DNA of 51,451 bases from CAZYBU01 sp964645775 (GCA_964645775.1 CAZYBU010000023.1:1-51451), one strand, 5' to 3'. Positions 25,256 to 34,666 are shown, counted from the stretch's first letter. Notes: a model not told the origin generated them from the letters alone. Translations and numbers: made by a program.

Positions 25256-25571
25256 CAACCGCGAGGATAAACGTGACAGTGGCCTTCACGGTCGAGCCGG
25301 AGTCGGATACCCCTGCGGCCCGTGCCATCGAGGCCCCGAATGAGCCGGTCAGGGGCTGGAGTGGAGCGGAAGATAACCCATTGATGCCGTATCGGTGGTT
25401 AAATATCAGCATGAACTGTATCAGGGGGGGATAAACAGCTCCCTTATGATTTTACATGGTATTTAATAGACTCCGGGGAAAAATGTATTGATCATTCACT
25501 GATTCATGCGTATACTTCCTCACTTCAGACCGCCCCTGACGGAACATATCTCATATTCATAAGGAGGGACC
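25256..25571. other. Intergenic region before pgi, 316 bases
   Basis: No credible gene. The first 170 bases are GC-rich with small hairpins, the rest AT-rich and containing the pgi promoter at 25488-25516. Confidence 0.5.
25488..25516 (+). promoter_or_regulatory. Promoter of pgi
   Basis: TTGATC (25488-25493), 17-base spacer, TATACT (25511-25516). Predicted start near 25523 and a leader of about 50 bases with AAGGAGG before the ATG at 25572. Confidence 0.65.
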
Positions 25572-27197
25572 ATGACCCGCGGAGACCGTAGCGCGCTTAC
25601 AAGCTGGAAGAACCTGGAAAACCATTACCGGGAAGTCCGGGGCGTCCACCTGCGGGAGCTTTTCCGGGAGGAACAGGAACGAACGGAACGCTTCAGTCTC
25701 CAGAACGATTTTCTCCGTTTCGATTATTCACGCAACCGTGTAACTTCGGAAACGATGGACCTTCTTTTTTCTCTGGCCCGGGAGTGCGAGGTGGAGAATG
25801 AGAGAGACAGGATGTTCGCCGGAGAACCGATAAACGAAACCGAAGAGAGGAGTGTCCTTCATACCGCCCTTCGGAACGTTACGGGAGAGCCTGTGTTCGT
25901 AAATGGCAGGGACGTGATGCCGGACGTGCTTGCCGTGCTGAGAAAGATGAAAGACCTTTCGGAAAAGGTCCGCTCCGGGCAGTGGAAGGGATACACCGGC
26001 AGGGAGATCCGCGCGGTTGTGAACATAGGCATAGGAGGCTCAGACCTGGGACCTGTTATGGTGACCGAGGCCCTGAGATACTATTCTCACGATTCGATTA
26101 CTATCCGTTTCGTATCGAACGTGGATGACACTCACCTGGTGGAGGCGGTGAAGGGCCTCGATCCGGAAGAGACTCTTTTTATCATAGCCTCCAAGACCTT
26201 CACCACCCAGGAGACCATGACAAACGCGGAGAGCGCGAAGAGATGGCTTCTTTCGAAGATCGGTAACCCGGAAGCCGTGGAGCGTCATTTCGTGGCCCTT
26301 TCAACCAACCTTGAAGGAGTGAAGGAGTTCGGAATCCATCCTGACAACATGTTCGGGTTCTGGGACTGGGTAGGGGGGCGCTACTCCCTGACATCGGCCA
26401 TCGGCCTCTCCATCATGATAGCCGTGGGATACGAAAATTTTCATGACCTGCTCACCGGTTTCCACGCCATGGACCGGCACTTCCGGAATGAGCCTCTGGA
26501 GAGAAACGTACCTGTTATCATGGCCCTCCTCGGTGTCTGGTACAACAACTTCTTCGGATGCGAGACCTATGCCGTCCTTCCCTATGATCAGTACCTTTCA
26601 CGCCTGCCCGCTTATCTTCAACAGGCGGACATGGAGTCAAACGGGAAGTACGTGAGCCGGAAGGGAGAGTCCGTCGGTTGGCAGACCGGGCCGGTCATCT
26701 GGGGCGAGCCTGGTACCAACGGGCAACACGCATTTTTTCAGCTTATTCATCAGGGGACAAAACTGATACCGGCCGACTTTATCGCTTTTGCCGAACCTCT
26801 TCATGGTCTCGGTGATCACCATGAGAAGCTTTTGGCCAATTTTCTGGCCCAGACCGAGGCCCTGGCTCTGGGTAAAACAGAGGATGAAGTCCGTGCGGAG
26901 GGAGTGGAAGAGAGCCTGGTCCCCCATAAGGTCTTTCCGGGGAACCGGCCCACGACGTCCTTCCTTTTTTCGAAGCTGACCCCCTTTAACCTGGGATATC
27001 TTATCGCGGCGTATGAACATAAGATATTCACACAGGGTATTATCTGGGACATCTACTCCTTTGATCAGTGGGGAGTCGAACTGGGCAAGGTCCTGGCAAA
27101 GGGCATACTGCCGGACCTTCTCTCCGGAGCTGAGCCTGAGAGCCGGGACACTTCAACCCGCGGGATGATCGATTTTTACCGCAGGCACAGGTCGTAA
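25572..27197 (+). CDS. pgi: Glucose-6-phosphate isomerase
   Basis: Interconverts glucose-6-phosphate and fructose-6-phosphate in glycolysis and gluconeogenesis. The 541-residue product has the usual length of the large bacterial enzyme and its signature blocks: NIGIGGSDLGPVM, SKTFTTQETMTNA, GRYSLTSAIGLSIMI with the conserved GGRYS arginine, and DQWGVELGK near the C-terminus with the catalytic lysine. AAGGAGG lies before the ATG. The next gene starts 7 bases after its stop. Confidence 0.97.
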   Translation: MTRGDRSALTSWKNLENHYREVRGVHLRELFREEQERTERFSLQNDFLRFDYSRNRVTSETMDLLFSLARECEVENERDRMFAGEPINETEERSVLHTALRNVTGEPVFVNGRDVMPDVLAVLRKMKDLSEKVRSGQWKGYTGREIRAVVNIGIGGSDLGPVMVTEALRYYSHDSITIRFVSNVDDTHLVEAVKGLDPEETLFIIASKTFTTQETMTNAESAKRWLLSKIGNPEAVERHFVALSTNLEGVKEFGIHPDNMFGFWDWVGGRYSLTSAIGLSIMIAVGYENFHDLLTGFHAMDRHFRNEPLERNVPVIMALLGVWYNNFFGCETYAVLPYDQYLSRLPAYLQQADMESNGKYVSRKGESVGWQTGPVIWGEPGTNGQHAFFQLIHQGTKLIPADFIAFAEPLHGLGDHHEKLLANFLAQTEALALGKTEDEVRAEGVEESLVPHKVFPGNRPTTSFLFSKLTPFNLGYLIAAYEHKIFTQGIIWDIYSFDQWGVELGKVLAKGILPDLLSGAEPESRDTSTRGMIDFYRRHRS

Positions 27198-27204
27198 AGA
27201 AGAA

Positions 27205-28128
27205 ATGCTTCTCGATAAGAACACCCATCCAAACCGCAAATCGGTATCGGACCAGCTCAGGCGTTTTGAGATTCTGGCATCCGAGGCCAATACCGTGCGG
27301 GAAAAGGACAAGAAACATATACGAAGCCTGTTTCGAAATTTTTACAATAAACCGTTAAACGTGGGTATCGGTTTTCAGCGCGCCTACGGTTCGATCCTGT
27401 CCGGGGATTACTTCGACCTGATCAAATTGCCCGATGGCAACTACCTTTTTATCTTCGCGGACATATCGGGTCACGGTCTTCCGGCCTACACATCCCTTAT
27501 CAAGCTGCGCTCTGCCGTGGCCATCGCCATCGATGACGCTGAGATCCTTTTTCGGGAAACCGGTCACCTGGATGAAGGGTATCTTGTCGGTGAGATTACC
27601 GAGAAGTTTACCCGGATTATGGAGAGGGCCTCAAACGACGATGATTTTGCCTGCGTTAATTTTGTTTTTATACGCCATGAAGAGAAGAGTTTCCGGTTCC
27701 GTTTTTATAACCGTGGAATGCTCTTTCCCATGATTATTCACAAGGATGGAGAAACACTTACCGGAATCTCGGATCTGAATCATGGAAGCGAGAACTGGGA
27801 ACCGAAGCGGGGATTCTTACTGGGGTATAACCTGCTAAACGTTCTTGGAGAGAAATATTTCAACACTCCCTTTTCTGATTACCTGGTGAGGGAGGGGGAC
27901 TCGGTCCTTTTCTACAGTGACGGGATTATTGAGGCCCACAGCAGTCGACTCTCCCGGCAATACGGAGAGGAGAAGGTCATGGAACTGCTTCACAGACACC
28001 ATGATCTTCCGCCCCAGGCTGTGATAAATTTTCTTTTCGACTCAGTATATGAATTTATAGGTCGTCCTGAACTTCAGGAAGACGACATGACCGCGGTTCT
28101 CATAGATCTTCCGCCGGTCTGGGATTAA
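27205..28128 (+). CDS. SpoIIE/RsbU-type PP2C phosphatase
   Basis: A 307-residue soluble protein whose main part (about 45-305) is a SpoIIE-like phosphatase domain. Metal ligands are visible in GDYFDL (about 73-78), ADISGHGLPAY and the final EDDMTAVLIDL; YSDGIIEAHS is also typical. Such enzymes dephosphorylate anti-sigma-factor antagonists (STAS proteins). No attached sensor domain and no STAS or anti-sigma gene next to it, so the partner is elsewhere. It follows pgi by 7 bases and is probably co-transcribed with it. Confidence 0.88.
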   Translation: MLLDKNTHPNRKSVSDQLRRFEILASEANTVREKDKKHIRSLFRNFYNKPLNVGIGFQRAYGSILSGDYFDLIKLPDGNYLFIFADISGHGLPAYTSLIKLRSAVAIAIDDAEILFRETGHLDEGYLVGEITEKFTRIMERASNDDDFACVNFVFIRHEEKSFRFRFYNRGMLFPMIIHKDGETLTGISDLNHGSENWEPKRGFLLGYNLLNVLGEKYFNTPFSDYLVREGDSVLFYSDGIIEAHSSRLSRQYGEEKVMELLHRHHDLPPQAVINFLFDSVYEFIGRPELQEDDMTAVLIDLPPVWD

Positions 28129-28131
28129 TCC

Positions 28132-28159
28132 TTGACAGGTCCCGCGCCGGATATAGTGT
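28132..28159 (+). promoter_or_regulatory. Candidate promoter of the citrate-synthase gene
   Basis: TTGACA (28132-28137) is exact; TAGTGT (28154-28159) with 16 bases spacing is a weak -10. The alternative TATAGT is only 14 bases away. Confidence 0.4.
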
Positions 28160-28251
28160 AGATACTGGAAGCATTTCCCCGCTTGCACTGCGTTTTAATC
28201 TGAGGACATTCTTCGTCCAATTGCCTGAAAGCGACATCCTGGAGGACAGAA

Positions 28252-29628
28252 ATGAAGGACTTTATCGCCCGTATAGAAGAACTTGCCCGTTTGCATGACG
28301 ATATATCTCCGGAGATCATCAAGCAGAAGGACGTGAAGCTGGGGCTTCGTAACCGGGACGGGACAGGCGTGATCGTGGGTATCACCACCAAGGGTCGTGT
28401 TGTCGGGTACAGAAAAGAGTACGATGAAAAGGACAGAACAAAATTCGAGGTCATACCTTCAGATGGCAAGCTCTACTATTGTGGGTATGATATCGTGCAG
28501 CTTGTTGAACGCCTGGAAGAAACGAACCGTTTCGGATTCGAGGAGATAACCTACCTGCTGCTTACGGGTGAACTTCCCGACAAGACAAACTTTGAGCGTT
28601 TTGCCCAGGAGATAGGGAACCGAAGAGGTCTCTCCAAGTCGGAGAGAAGCATCATAATGCAGGAGACCCAGAACGATCACCAGATGTACGCGCTGCACAG
28701 TGTGGTATCCCACATGAGCCGATGTGACGCGCTCCCCGATTCCCTGGATATCGGGGATGTTGTGCAGCAATGCGTCAACCTGATCGCCAAGATGCCGACC
28801 ATTGTGGCCAGCAACTACAATGTTATGCGTTTCCGAAAAGGCGGTGACCTTAATCTTCTTCGGGCCCGACCCGAACTCTCCACGTCAGAGAACTTTCTCT
28901 ATATGCTTCGCGGGGACATGCCGAGTCCTTACGAGGCCCATCTTTTCGATATCTGCATGATCATCCACGCCGACCACGGTGGAGGAAACAACTCTACCTT
29001 TACGGTCAGGACAGTCACATCCTCCGGCGCAAACACCTACATGGCCATAACATCCGGGATTGCCTCTCTCTCCGGTCATCTTCACGGCGGAGCCAACGAA
29101 TCGGTCATGAAGATGATGAAGGACATCAAGAAGAACGTCCGGAACTGGAGAGACGAAGAGGAACTAAGGGCCTATCTTGAGGCAATTCTCGATAAAAAGG
29201 CGGGAGACAGGTCGGGTAAAATCTACGGTCTGGGACATGCCGTCTATACCCTTTCGGACCCCAGGGCCGTGATCCTGAAACGCCATGCTGAGCATCTTTC
29301 CAAGATAAAGAACGCCAAAGCGGAATTCGACCTCTACAGCCGTGTGGAACAGCTCGGTATAGATGTTCTTACAAAAAGGAAAAATACCGTGAGCTGCGCT
29401 AACGTCGATTTCTACTCCGGTTTCATCTACAGGCTTCTCGGTATTCCCATGGAACTCTATACGCCAATATTTGCCATGTCCCGGGTTGTAGGATGGGCCG
29501 CCCACAGGATCGAACAGATCGTTCAGGGTAAGGTCATCCGTCCCGCTTACCTCTCGGCTGACCTGACCGTTAAGGAATACATGGACCTGGAGGACAGGAT
29601 AAATGAAAGAAACCGTCAATCCAACTGA
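28252..29628 (+). CDS. Citrate synthase family enzyme (citrate/2-methylcitrate)
   Basis: Condenses oxaloacetate with acetyl-CoA or propionyl-CoA. The 458-residue protein shows the catalytic histidines in IIHADHGGGNNSTF (about 242-255) and YGLGHAVYTL (about 324-333), and the catalytic aspartate in SCANVDFYSG (about 382-391). The N-terminal region of about 90 residues, with GVIVGITTKGRVVGYRKE and YYCGYDIVQLVE, fits the long family branch common in anaerobes, rather than the short GltA. Acetyl versus propionyl preference cannot be decided. GGAGGACAG precedes the ATG. Confidence 0.9.
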   Translation: MKDFIARIEELARLHDDISPEIIKQKDVKLGLRNRDGTGVIVGITTKGRVVGYRKEYDEKDRTKFEVIPSDGKLYYCGYDIVQLVERLEETNRFGFEEITYLLLTGELPDKTNFERFAQEIGNRRGLSKSERSIIMQETQNDHQMYALHSVVSHMSRCDALPDSLDIGDVVQQCVNLIAKMPTIVASNYNVMRFRKGGDLNLLRARPELSTSENFLYMLRGDMPSPYEAHLFDICMIIHADHGGGNNSTFTVRTVTSSGANTYMAITSGIASLSGHLHGGANESVMKMMKDIKKNVRNWRDEEELRAYLEAILDKKAGDRSGKIYGLGHAVYTLSDPRAVILKRHAEHLSKIKNAKAEFDLYSRVEQLGIDVLTKRKNTVSCANVDFYSGFIYRLLGIPMELYTPIFAMSRVVGWAAHRIEQIVQGKVIRPAYLSADLTVKEYMDLEDRINERNRQSN

Positions 29629-29881
29629 CAGCATATTCAGGGAACGTTACAAGAGGATCATAATCGTCGCTATCCCGATATATCGAGGGAAAGCCATAGG
29701 GTGGCCTCATGCCTTCGCGGCAATGCCGGTTAATCCCACCTGCGGAGACGTCTTTGGAGAGACCTGTTATCCTGATCTGGAAAGCGTACCTGAAAAAGTC
29801 GATGTTGTCGATATATTCAGAAAACAGGAAGCGGCGCCCGGTGTCGTGAAGGTGGAACATGAGAGGCTTTTCTCATCCTGA
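29603..29881 (+). pseudogene. Decayed CoA-binding-domain (YccU-like) gene
   Basis: The frame from 29603 reads like a 92-residue protein: its start (FRERYKRIIIVA) and its later part (VNPTCGDVFGETCYPDLESVPEKVDVVDIFRKQE) match the YccU/CoA_binding_2 family. Between them the family's PDxSRxSHRVAxxL block is found only in the frame one base earlier (RYPDISRESHRVASCLRGNAG, from about 29668), so two opposing frameshifts at about 29668 and 29732 flank it and about 11 bases seem lost. The C-terminal third of the family is also missing. Probably a pseudogene of a small CoA-binding protein, overlapping the citrate-synthase end by 26 bases. Confidence 0.72.
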
Positions 29882-30073
29882 TATATACCGTGTCGATTTC
29901 AGGACGCCCCAGAGGAAAGCCGATGCGCCAGCGGAAGAATGTTTCAGGCGGAAAGCTCGGGTCGGGTACCGCTGAAAAGATCAGTTTCTTGACGCCCTTA
30001 ATGGTGTGGATTAACATTCCCCTGTTATTCTGGAAGAGGAAGAGTGGATAGCCTGTAAGGCGAGGAGGAAAAG

Positions 30074-31075
30074 ATGTCAGGTGTCGTGACAGTCGCAACA
30101 GCAATCGCAATCATACTGCTGGTTCTTCTGCTTCTCCTTGTGGGAAGTCTTCTGTTATACAGGCCAGGATATATTTCCATTCCCATTCCGGATGTGACCG
30201 ATGGTGAGGCCTGGTTTCGTTACAGGGAAGAGGAGGATCGAAGGAACGGCGTGCGGCCCGGCAACGAGAGCCGCCTTGTGCGCTACGGGAAGTACACGGA
30301 TATTGCTTTTCTTTATGTTCACGGCTTCACGGCCAGCCGGGCCGAGGGGGAGGAGGTCATGGACCGGGTGGCGGAACATTTCAGGGCCAATACATGGTAC
30401 CTGAGACTGCCGGGTCACGGGACTACCCCGGAAGAGTTCGCGGAAACCGACACCCGGGAAATTATAGCCGCTGCCGAAGAGGCCCTCTTCATGGCGGGCC
30501 GACTCGGTCGCAGGCTTATTCTCGTAGGGACAAGCATGGGGGGAGCCCTGGCTACCTATCTGGCGGGAGAGTATTCCCATCGCCTGGCCGGACTCATCCT
30601 GACTTCTCCGTTCTATAATTTCGCCAGTCCCCTCGTCCGTTCCCTGAATATACCTGTCGTGCGGAGGGTCCTTGAATTGTTCATGCCAGTAATTGATGAA
30701 AGCGATCCCGATCCCGGCGAAGGGGACAACTGGACAGGGTACTGGTATGAGAAGTACCCCAGTCGCTCTGTCCGCCTCCTGACCGATATCCGACGATTGC
30801 TTCTTCTGCGCCGCTCGCCGGAACTTGTTCATGTGCCAGTGCTGATGTTTTATTACAAAAAATCCCCCAGGGAGATCGATGACGCGGCTTCCGTGGCTGC
30901 CATGCTCTCCTGGTTTTCCCGTTTCGGCGGAAAAGAGGGAGCCAATCCCATGAACAGAACGGTACGGGTTCGGCACGGTAATCACGTTCTCATGAGCCGG
31001 TATTATGATTCGGATAAGGACCTGATTTACGGGGAAATGGTTGAATTTGTAGACCGGGTGGTAAAAGGTGAGTGA
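30074..31075 (+). CDS. Alpha/beta hydrolase with N-terminal membrane anchor
   Basis: A 333-residue esterase/lysophospholipase-type protein. One N-terminal hydrophobic helix (about 5-29) anchors it. The hydrolase fold follows: oxyanion YVHGFTAS (81-88), nucleophile elbow GTSMGG with S154 (152-157), and a likely catalytic histidine in VRHGNHVL near the C-terminus. It resembles carboxylesterases acting on lipid or fatty-acid esters. GAGGAGGAAAAG precedes the ATG. Substrate unknown. Confidence 0.85.
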   Translation: MSGVVTVATAIAIILLVLLLLLVGSLLLYRPGYISIPIPDVTDGEAWFRYREEEDRRNGVRPGNESRLVRYGKYTDIAFLYVHGFTASRAEGEEVMDRVAEHFRANTWYLRLPGHGTTPEEFAETDTREIIAAAEEALFMAGRLGRRLILVGTSMGGALATYLAGEYSHRLAGLILTSPFYNFASPLVRSLNIPVVRRVLELFMPVIDESDPDPGEGDNWTGYWYEKYPSRSVRLLTDIRRLLLLRRSPELVHVPVLMFYYKKSPREIDDAASVAAMLSWFSRFGGKEGANPMNRTVRVRHGNHVLMSRYYDSDKDLIYGEMVEFVDRVVKGE

Positions 31076-31285
31076 ACATTTTTCAGCCGTCGCGGGTATG
31101 GAGGCTTACAAGTCTGTCCCCTTTCAATTTTATCGCTGGCTTATTTCTGGGGAGAAACTGGAATTATTGCCTGAAGCATCGCCTGTGGGACCATGATCTA
31201 TGAGTTCCAGCCGGTAATTCCTGAAAGGGTTACCCGTATCAGTATTAAAATGAGTGAATTTCCCGGATAGATGTACAATATTGCA

Positions 31286-31314
31286 TTGACTTTACCTGGA
31301 TACCGATGTATATT
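31286..31314 (+). promoter_or_regulatory. Promoter of the glycyl radical enzyme operon
   Basis: TTGACT (31286-31291), 17-base spacer, TATATT (31309-31314). Predicted transcription start near 31321, inside the operator at 31320-31330. Confidence 0.8.
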
Positions 31315-31319
31315 GACCC

Positions 31320-31330
31320 TGGTAATACCA
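31320..31330. promoter_or_regulatory. FadR-subfamily operator TGGT-AAT-ACCA
   Basis: A perfect 11-base palindrome matching the TGGT-N3-ACCA half-site consensus of FadR-subfamily GntR regulators. It covers the predicted transcription start and lies 16 bases before the ATG of a FadR-like gene. It therefore most likely autoregulates the whole operon by blocking RNA polymerase. Confidence 0.72.
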
Positions 31331-31346
31331 CCAGCCAGGAGGCTCC

Positions 31347-32165
31347 ATGAATGCTCTGCAACCCCTCAGCGCTGAAAGCCTTAAGGATCAATGTATCCGT
31401 AAACTGGAGGAACTGATTTTCTCAGGTTACTTTGTTCCGGGACAGAGGCTTCCCGCGGAACGTGACCTTGCCCGCCAGCTGGGAATAAGCCGGCCCGTGG
31501 TCCATGAGGCCATCGTGGAACTGGCGTCCATGGGAGTGGTGGCCCTGCGGCCGCGAAAAGGTACCGTGGTTAACGAGTTCCGGGCGGAAGGGACCCTCGC
31601 TCTGCTCACTTCCATGGCCCGCCACGGATCGGCGGATGAAAACGGAAAACTTGTATCAGACATGCTCCACCTCCGCAGGCTGTTCGAGGTGGACGCCGCC
31701 CGCCTGGCCGCGANNNNNNNNNNATTTCGTTCGCAACAGGCAAGGACGGGGCCGCGAGACTCGGGAGCAACACTCAGGAGCACTCGACCGGGGGATTCGG
31801 AAAAGAGGAGCGAAAGGGACTGTGAGGCACTGAAAGAGATATACCGGGAACGGGATGAGATATCTGAAGATCACCCTTTCCTTCAGGCCCGGGCCGATTT
31901 CCAATTTCACCAGGCCGTTATGATAGCTACCGATAACTATCTCTACCCCCTGCTCTTGAACTCTTTCCGGGAATTTCATATGGACCTGGCCGGGAAGTTT
32001 TTCAGGGAGAAGGGAGTGCTGGTATACGTGAAGGAGAAACACCGTGATCTGATCGGGGCCATCGAAAAAGGTGACTCCGGTGACGCGGCTGAAATTATGA
32101 AGGAACTTATTCATCACGGCGAGGAACATCTTCTTTCGCCGAAAAAGGAGGGGGGCCATGAGTGA
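31347..32165 (+). CDS. FadR-subfamily GntR transcriptional regulator (interrupted by assembly gap)
   Basis: About 272 residues, with an N-terminal winged helix (about 15-80: LPAERDLARQLGISRPVVHEAIVELASMGVVALRPRKGTVV) and a C-terminal FCD ligand-binding domain, clear in FQFHQAVMIATDNYLYPLL and EKHRDLIGAIEKGD. Ten N lie at 31714-31723; the roughly 30 residues after them (FRSQQARTGPRDSG...) are not FCD-like in any frame, so sequence may be missing or shifted there. GGAGG precedes the ATG. Its end overlaps the glycyl radical enzyme start by 8 bases, and the operator just upstream points to autoregulation. Confidence 0.85.
   Translation: MNALQPLSAESLKDQCIRKLEELIFSGYFVPGQRLPAERDLARQLGISRPVVHEAIVELASMGVVALRPRKGTVVNEFRAEGTLALLTSMARHGSADENGKLVSDMLHLRRLFEVDAARLAAXXXXFRSQQARTGPRDSGATLRSTRPGDSEKRSERDCEALKEIYRERDEISEDHPFLQARADFQFHQAVMIATDNYLYPLLLNSFREFHMDLAGKFFREKGVLVYVKEKHRDLIGAIEKGDSGDAAEIMKELIHHGEEHLLSPKKEGGHE
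31714..31723. other. Assembly gap (10 N)
   Basis: Ten unresolved bases inside the regulator gene. The true length of the gap is unknown. Confidence 0.99.
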
Positions 32166-34665
32166 AACAGGAGCGGTAAAGAAGTCCATGCTAAAGAAGC
32201 CGGGAGGACTCTCTGACAGGATCAGGTGGCTCAGAGACTATTATTTTAAAGGTACGGAACGGTCCTGGAACAATGAATTTACCTCCTGGACCACGGGTAC
32301 CCCCTGGGACGTCCAGTTCGCTGAACTTTATTACTATATCGTACCTGAAACCTACGCACTCCTGCAGGCCCTGAGGACATCCTACCGCATGGCCGCCCGC
32401 CAGGTGGACCTTCATGGTGATTTCTGGTCCTGGAGCATAGCCGAGAGAAGGGCCTGGTTTAACCGTGAGGTCATGGTTTATTACCAGCCGAAGGAGATCC
32501 TCCCCGGTGACCTGATCGCGGGGAGTCGATTTAACCTGCAAACGTCCCTCTGCCTCAATGAAAAGGAGCAGAATGAGTTTGACAGACTTCTCCTTGGGAA
32601 GAAGGGCGCCCGGGAAAAGGTCGTCTGGTTTCATAATCACGGTTACGGGAACTCCGGGGCCACCGCCGGTCACCTGATTCCCGATTATCCGGCGGTGCTG
32701 GAAAAGGGATGGAAGGGTATCCATGCCGATCTGGTTCGACGATACAATGAACTTGATGCCGGGGAGAAAAATGGAGATACCGGCGCCCAGCTCAGGGCCA
32801 TGATTACGGCCTCCACCATGGCCCGGGACCTTGCTTCCGGTTACTCATCCCTGGCCCGGGACCTGGCGCAAAAAGAGAAAGACCCGGTCCGCAAGGGGGA
32901 GCTTGAAACGATGGCTGATATGCTTGGTCGCGTACCCTGGGAACCGGCCGATACATTCTGGGAGGCTGTTCAGTCTCTCTGGCTTACCCACATGCTGGTC
33001 ATGAGTGACGAAAACTATCCCGGGGCGGGAACCTCATTCGGCCGGATGGACCAGTATCTCCTTCCCTACTGGGAGAAGTCCCTCTCCGTCGGTATGGACC
33101 GGGAATTCGGAAAGGAGATCATGAAGTGCTTCTGGGTCCACGCCAACACCGCCTATGACGCCATGATACGAAACGGTAACCAGGGTATAACCGCCGGTTT
33201 TGGACAGCTTCTCACTCTTTCCGGGATGGGTCGGGGCGGCGCGGACCTTACGAATGACCTGACCTTTGCCATACTGGAGGTCATTGACGAGATGTCCCCC
33301 ATCCTGGAACCGAAACCGAACGTCCGGCTCCACAGGGGATCGCCCGATGAGCTTCTCGATAAGGTTATCGACATGATCGCTTCAAGCCAGGGCGCCCCAT
33401 TTCTTCTTAATTTCGATGAACGTTCCCTGGCCGGTATGTTGCGGGAATCCCGTCTTGCCGGTCTTGAGGACCTTATCGATGAAGGTAACGTCCATGAGTA
33501 CGCACCGGTCGGCTGTCTGGAGAACACCATGTGCGGTAACGATCGATCGGGGACCGTAGACTGTAACGTGAACCTTTTGAAGGCGGTGGAACTGACCCTG
33601 ACAGGGGGGAGCGACCTTCTAGCCTTTACCGATCCCATAACAGGCCGGACCGAGAAGATCAAGCGGGACGGACCGGCCACAGGTGACCCCCGTTCCTTCA
33701 GGGACTTCGAGGAGTTCTGGAAGGCCTATGAAGAGCAGACCCGGTACATACTGAAAAAGACCGTGGATCTCTACGAGGAGAGCGAGAGTATCCGTGACCG
33801 GTTTATCCGAACGCCCTATCTCTCCTGCCTGGTACGGGGCTGCGCGGAAAAGGGGAAGGACATCACGCAGGGCGGGGCTGAGATTGCCCTGGTTACCATG
33901 GAGGCGGTCACTTTCGCCACAACCGTCGATTCACTCCTTGCGGTCAGGTACCTTGTCTTTGATGAGAAGAAATGCACCATGGACGAACTGGTCCGGGCGT
34001 TGAAGGATAACTGGGAAGGACATGAGTACCTCCAGGCCCTGGCGAAGAACCGTGCTCCGAAATATGGACGGGACGACGACGAGGCGGACAGGATGGCCCT
34101 CCGTGTCATGGAACTGTGGACCGGGGAGACCTGGGGACACAGGACAAAGTCGACTGGAAGGAGGTTCCGTCCCGGCATGCTCTCCTGGAATTACTGGGCC
34201 GGTGACGGGTTTATTATGGCCGCAAGTCCTGACGGACGCCCCAGGGGACAGTTTCTCTCCAACGCCATCTGTCCGTCCAACGGGGCCGACATCCATGGTC
34301 CAACATCAAACTCCAACTCCGTGGGCAAGGCCCTGGGGGGGCGGAGCAAGGATGGGGATTGGAAGGATTATCTGAATCTTCTACCCAACGGTGCCAGTCA
34401 TACCGTAACATTCAATCCCTCCATCACGAAAGACGGTGAGCACAGGGAGAAGTTCCGGGCCTTTCTCCGCGGATACATGGAACAGGGAGGAACAGCGCTG
34501 CAGATAAATATGCTCGACCCAGATATGCTTCGTGAGGCCCAGGAACAGCCGAAGGATTATCAGCACCTCCTGGTGCGGGTGACCGGATACAACGCTTATT
34601 TCACCAGTATCGGGCGCGAGCTCCAGGACGAGGTGATCGCCCGGGTAAGCCACGGAAGGTTTTGA
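32158..34665 (+). CDS. Glycyl radical enzyme (pyruvate formate-lyase family), substrate unknown
   Basis: An 835-residue anaerobic radical enzyme. The thiyl cysteine is C453 in VGCLENTM with the acid-base glutamate E455 two residues on (Cys-x-Glu), as in eliminating or decarboxylating family members rather than pyruvate formate-lyase (Cys-Cys). The radical-bearing glycine is G810 in RVTGYNAYF. The N-terminal blocks PGDLIAGSR (116-124) and TAGHLIPDY (169-177) are also typical. The motif is GCLE rather than the usual GCVE/GCIE. Downstream come the activase and a flavin-type split-barrel protein, upstream its regulator. No microcompartment genes are near. Possible roles are dehydration, decarboxylation or C-N/C-S cleavage of a polar substrate. 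Confidence 0.93.
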   Translation: MSETGAVKKSMLKKPGGLSDRIRWLRDYYFKGTERSWNNEFTSWTTGTPWDVQFAELYYYIVPETYALLQALRTSYRMAARQVDLHGDFWSWSIAERRAWFNREVMVYYQPKEILPGDLIAGSRFNLQTSLCLNEKEQNEFDRLLLGKKGAREKVVWFHNHGYGNSGATAGHLIPDYPAVLEKGWKGIHADLVRRYNELDAGEKNGDTGAQLRAMITASTMARDLASGYSSLARDLAQKEKDPVRKGELETMADMLGRVPWEPADTFWEAVQSLWLTHMLVMSDENYPGAGTSFGRMDQYLLPYWEKSLSVGMDREFGKEIMKCFWVHANTAYDAMIRNGNQGITAGFGQLLTLSGMGRGGADLTNDLTFAILEVIDEMSPILEPKPNVRLHRGSPDELLDKVIDMIASSQGAPFLLNFDERSLAGMLRESRLAGLEDLIDEGNVHEYAPVGCLENTMCGNDRSGTVDCNVNLLKAVELTLTGGSDLLAFTDPITGRTEKIKRDGPATGDPRSFRDFEEFWKAYEEQTRYILKKTVDLYEESESIRDRFIRTPYLSCLVRGCAEKGKDITQGGAEIALVTMEAVTFATTVDSLLAVRYLVFDEKKCTMDELVRALKDNWEGHEYLQALAKNRAPKYGRDDDEADRMALRVMELWTGETWGHRTKSTGRRFRPGMLSWNYWAGDGFIMAASPDGRPRGQFLSNAICPSNGADIHGPTSNSNSVGKALGGRSKDGDWKDYLNLLPNGASHTVTFNPSITKDGEHREKFRAFLRGYMEQGGTALQINMLDPDMLREAQEQPKDYQHLLVRVTGYNAYFTSIGRELQDEVIARVSHGRF

Positions 34666-34666
34666 T

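Noticed and set aside
31076..31285. Extra small gene or riboswitch upstream of the regulator gene
   Set aside because: Only a weak hairpin (GGTAA...TTACC) and no credible frame are present.
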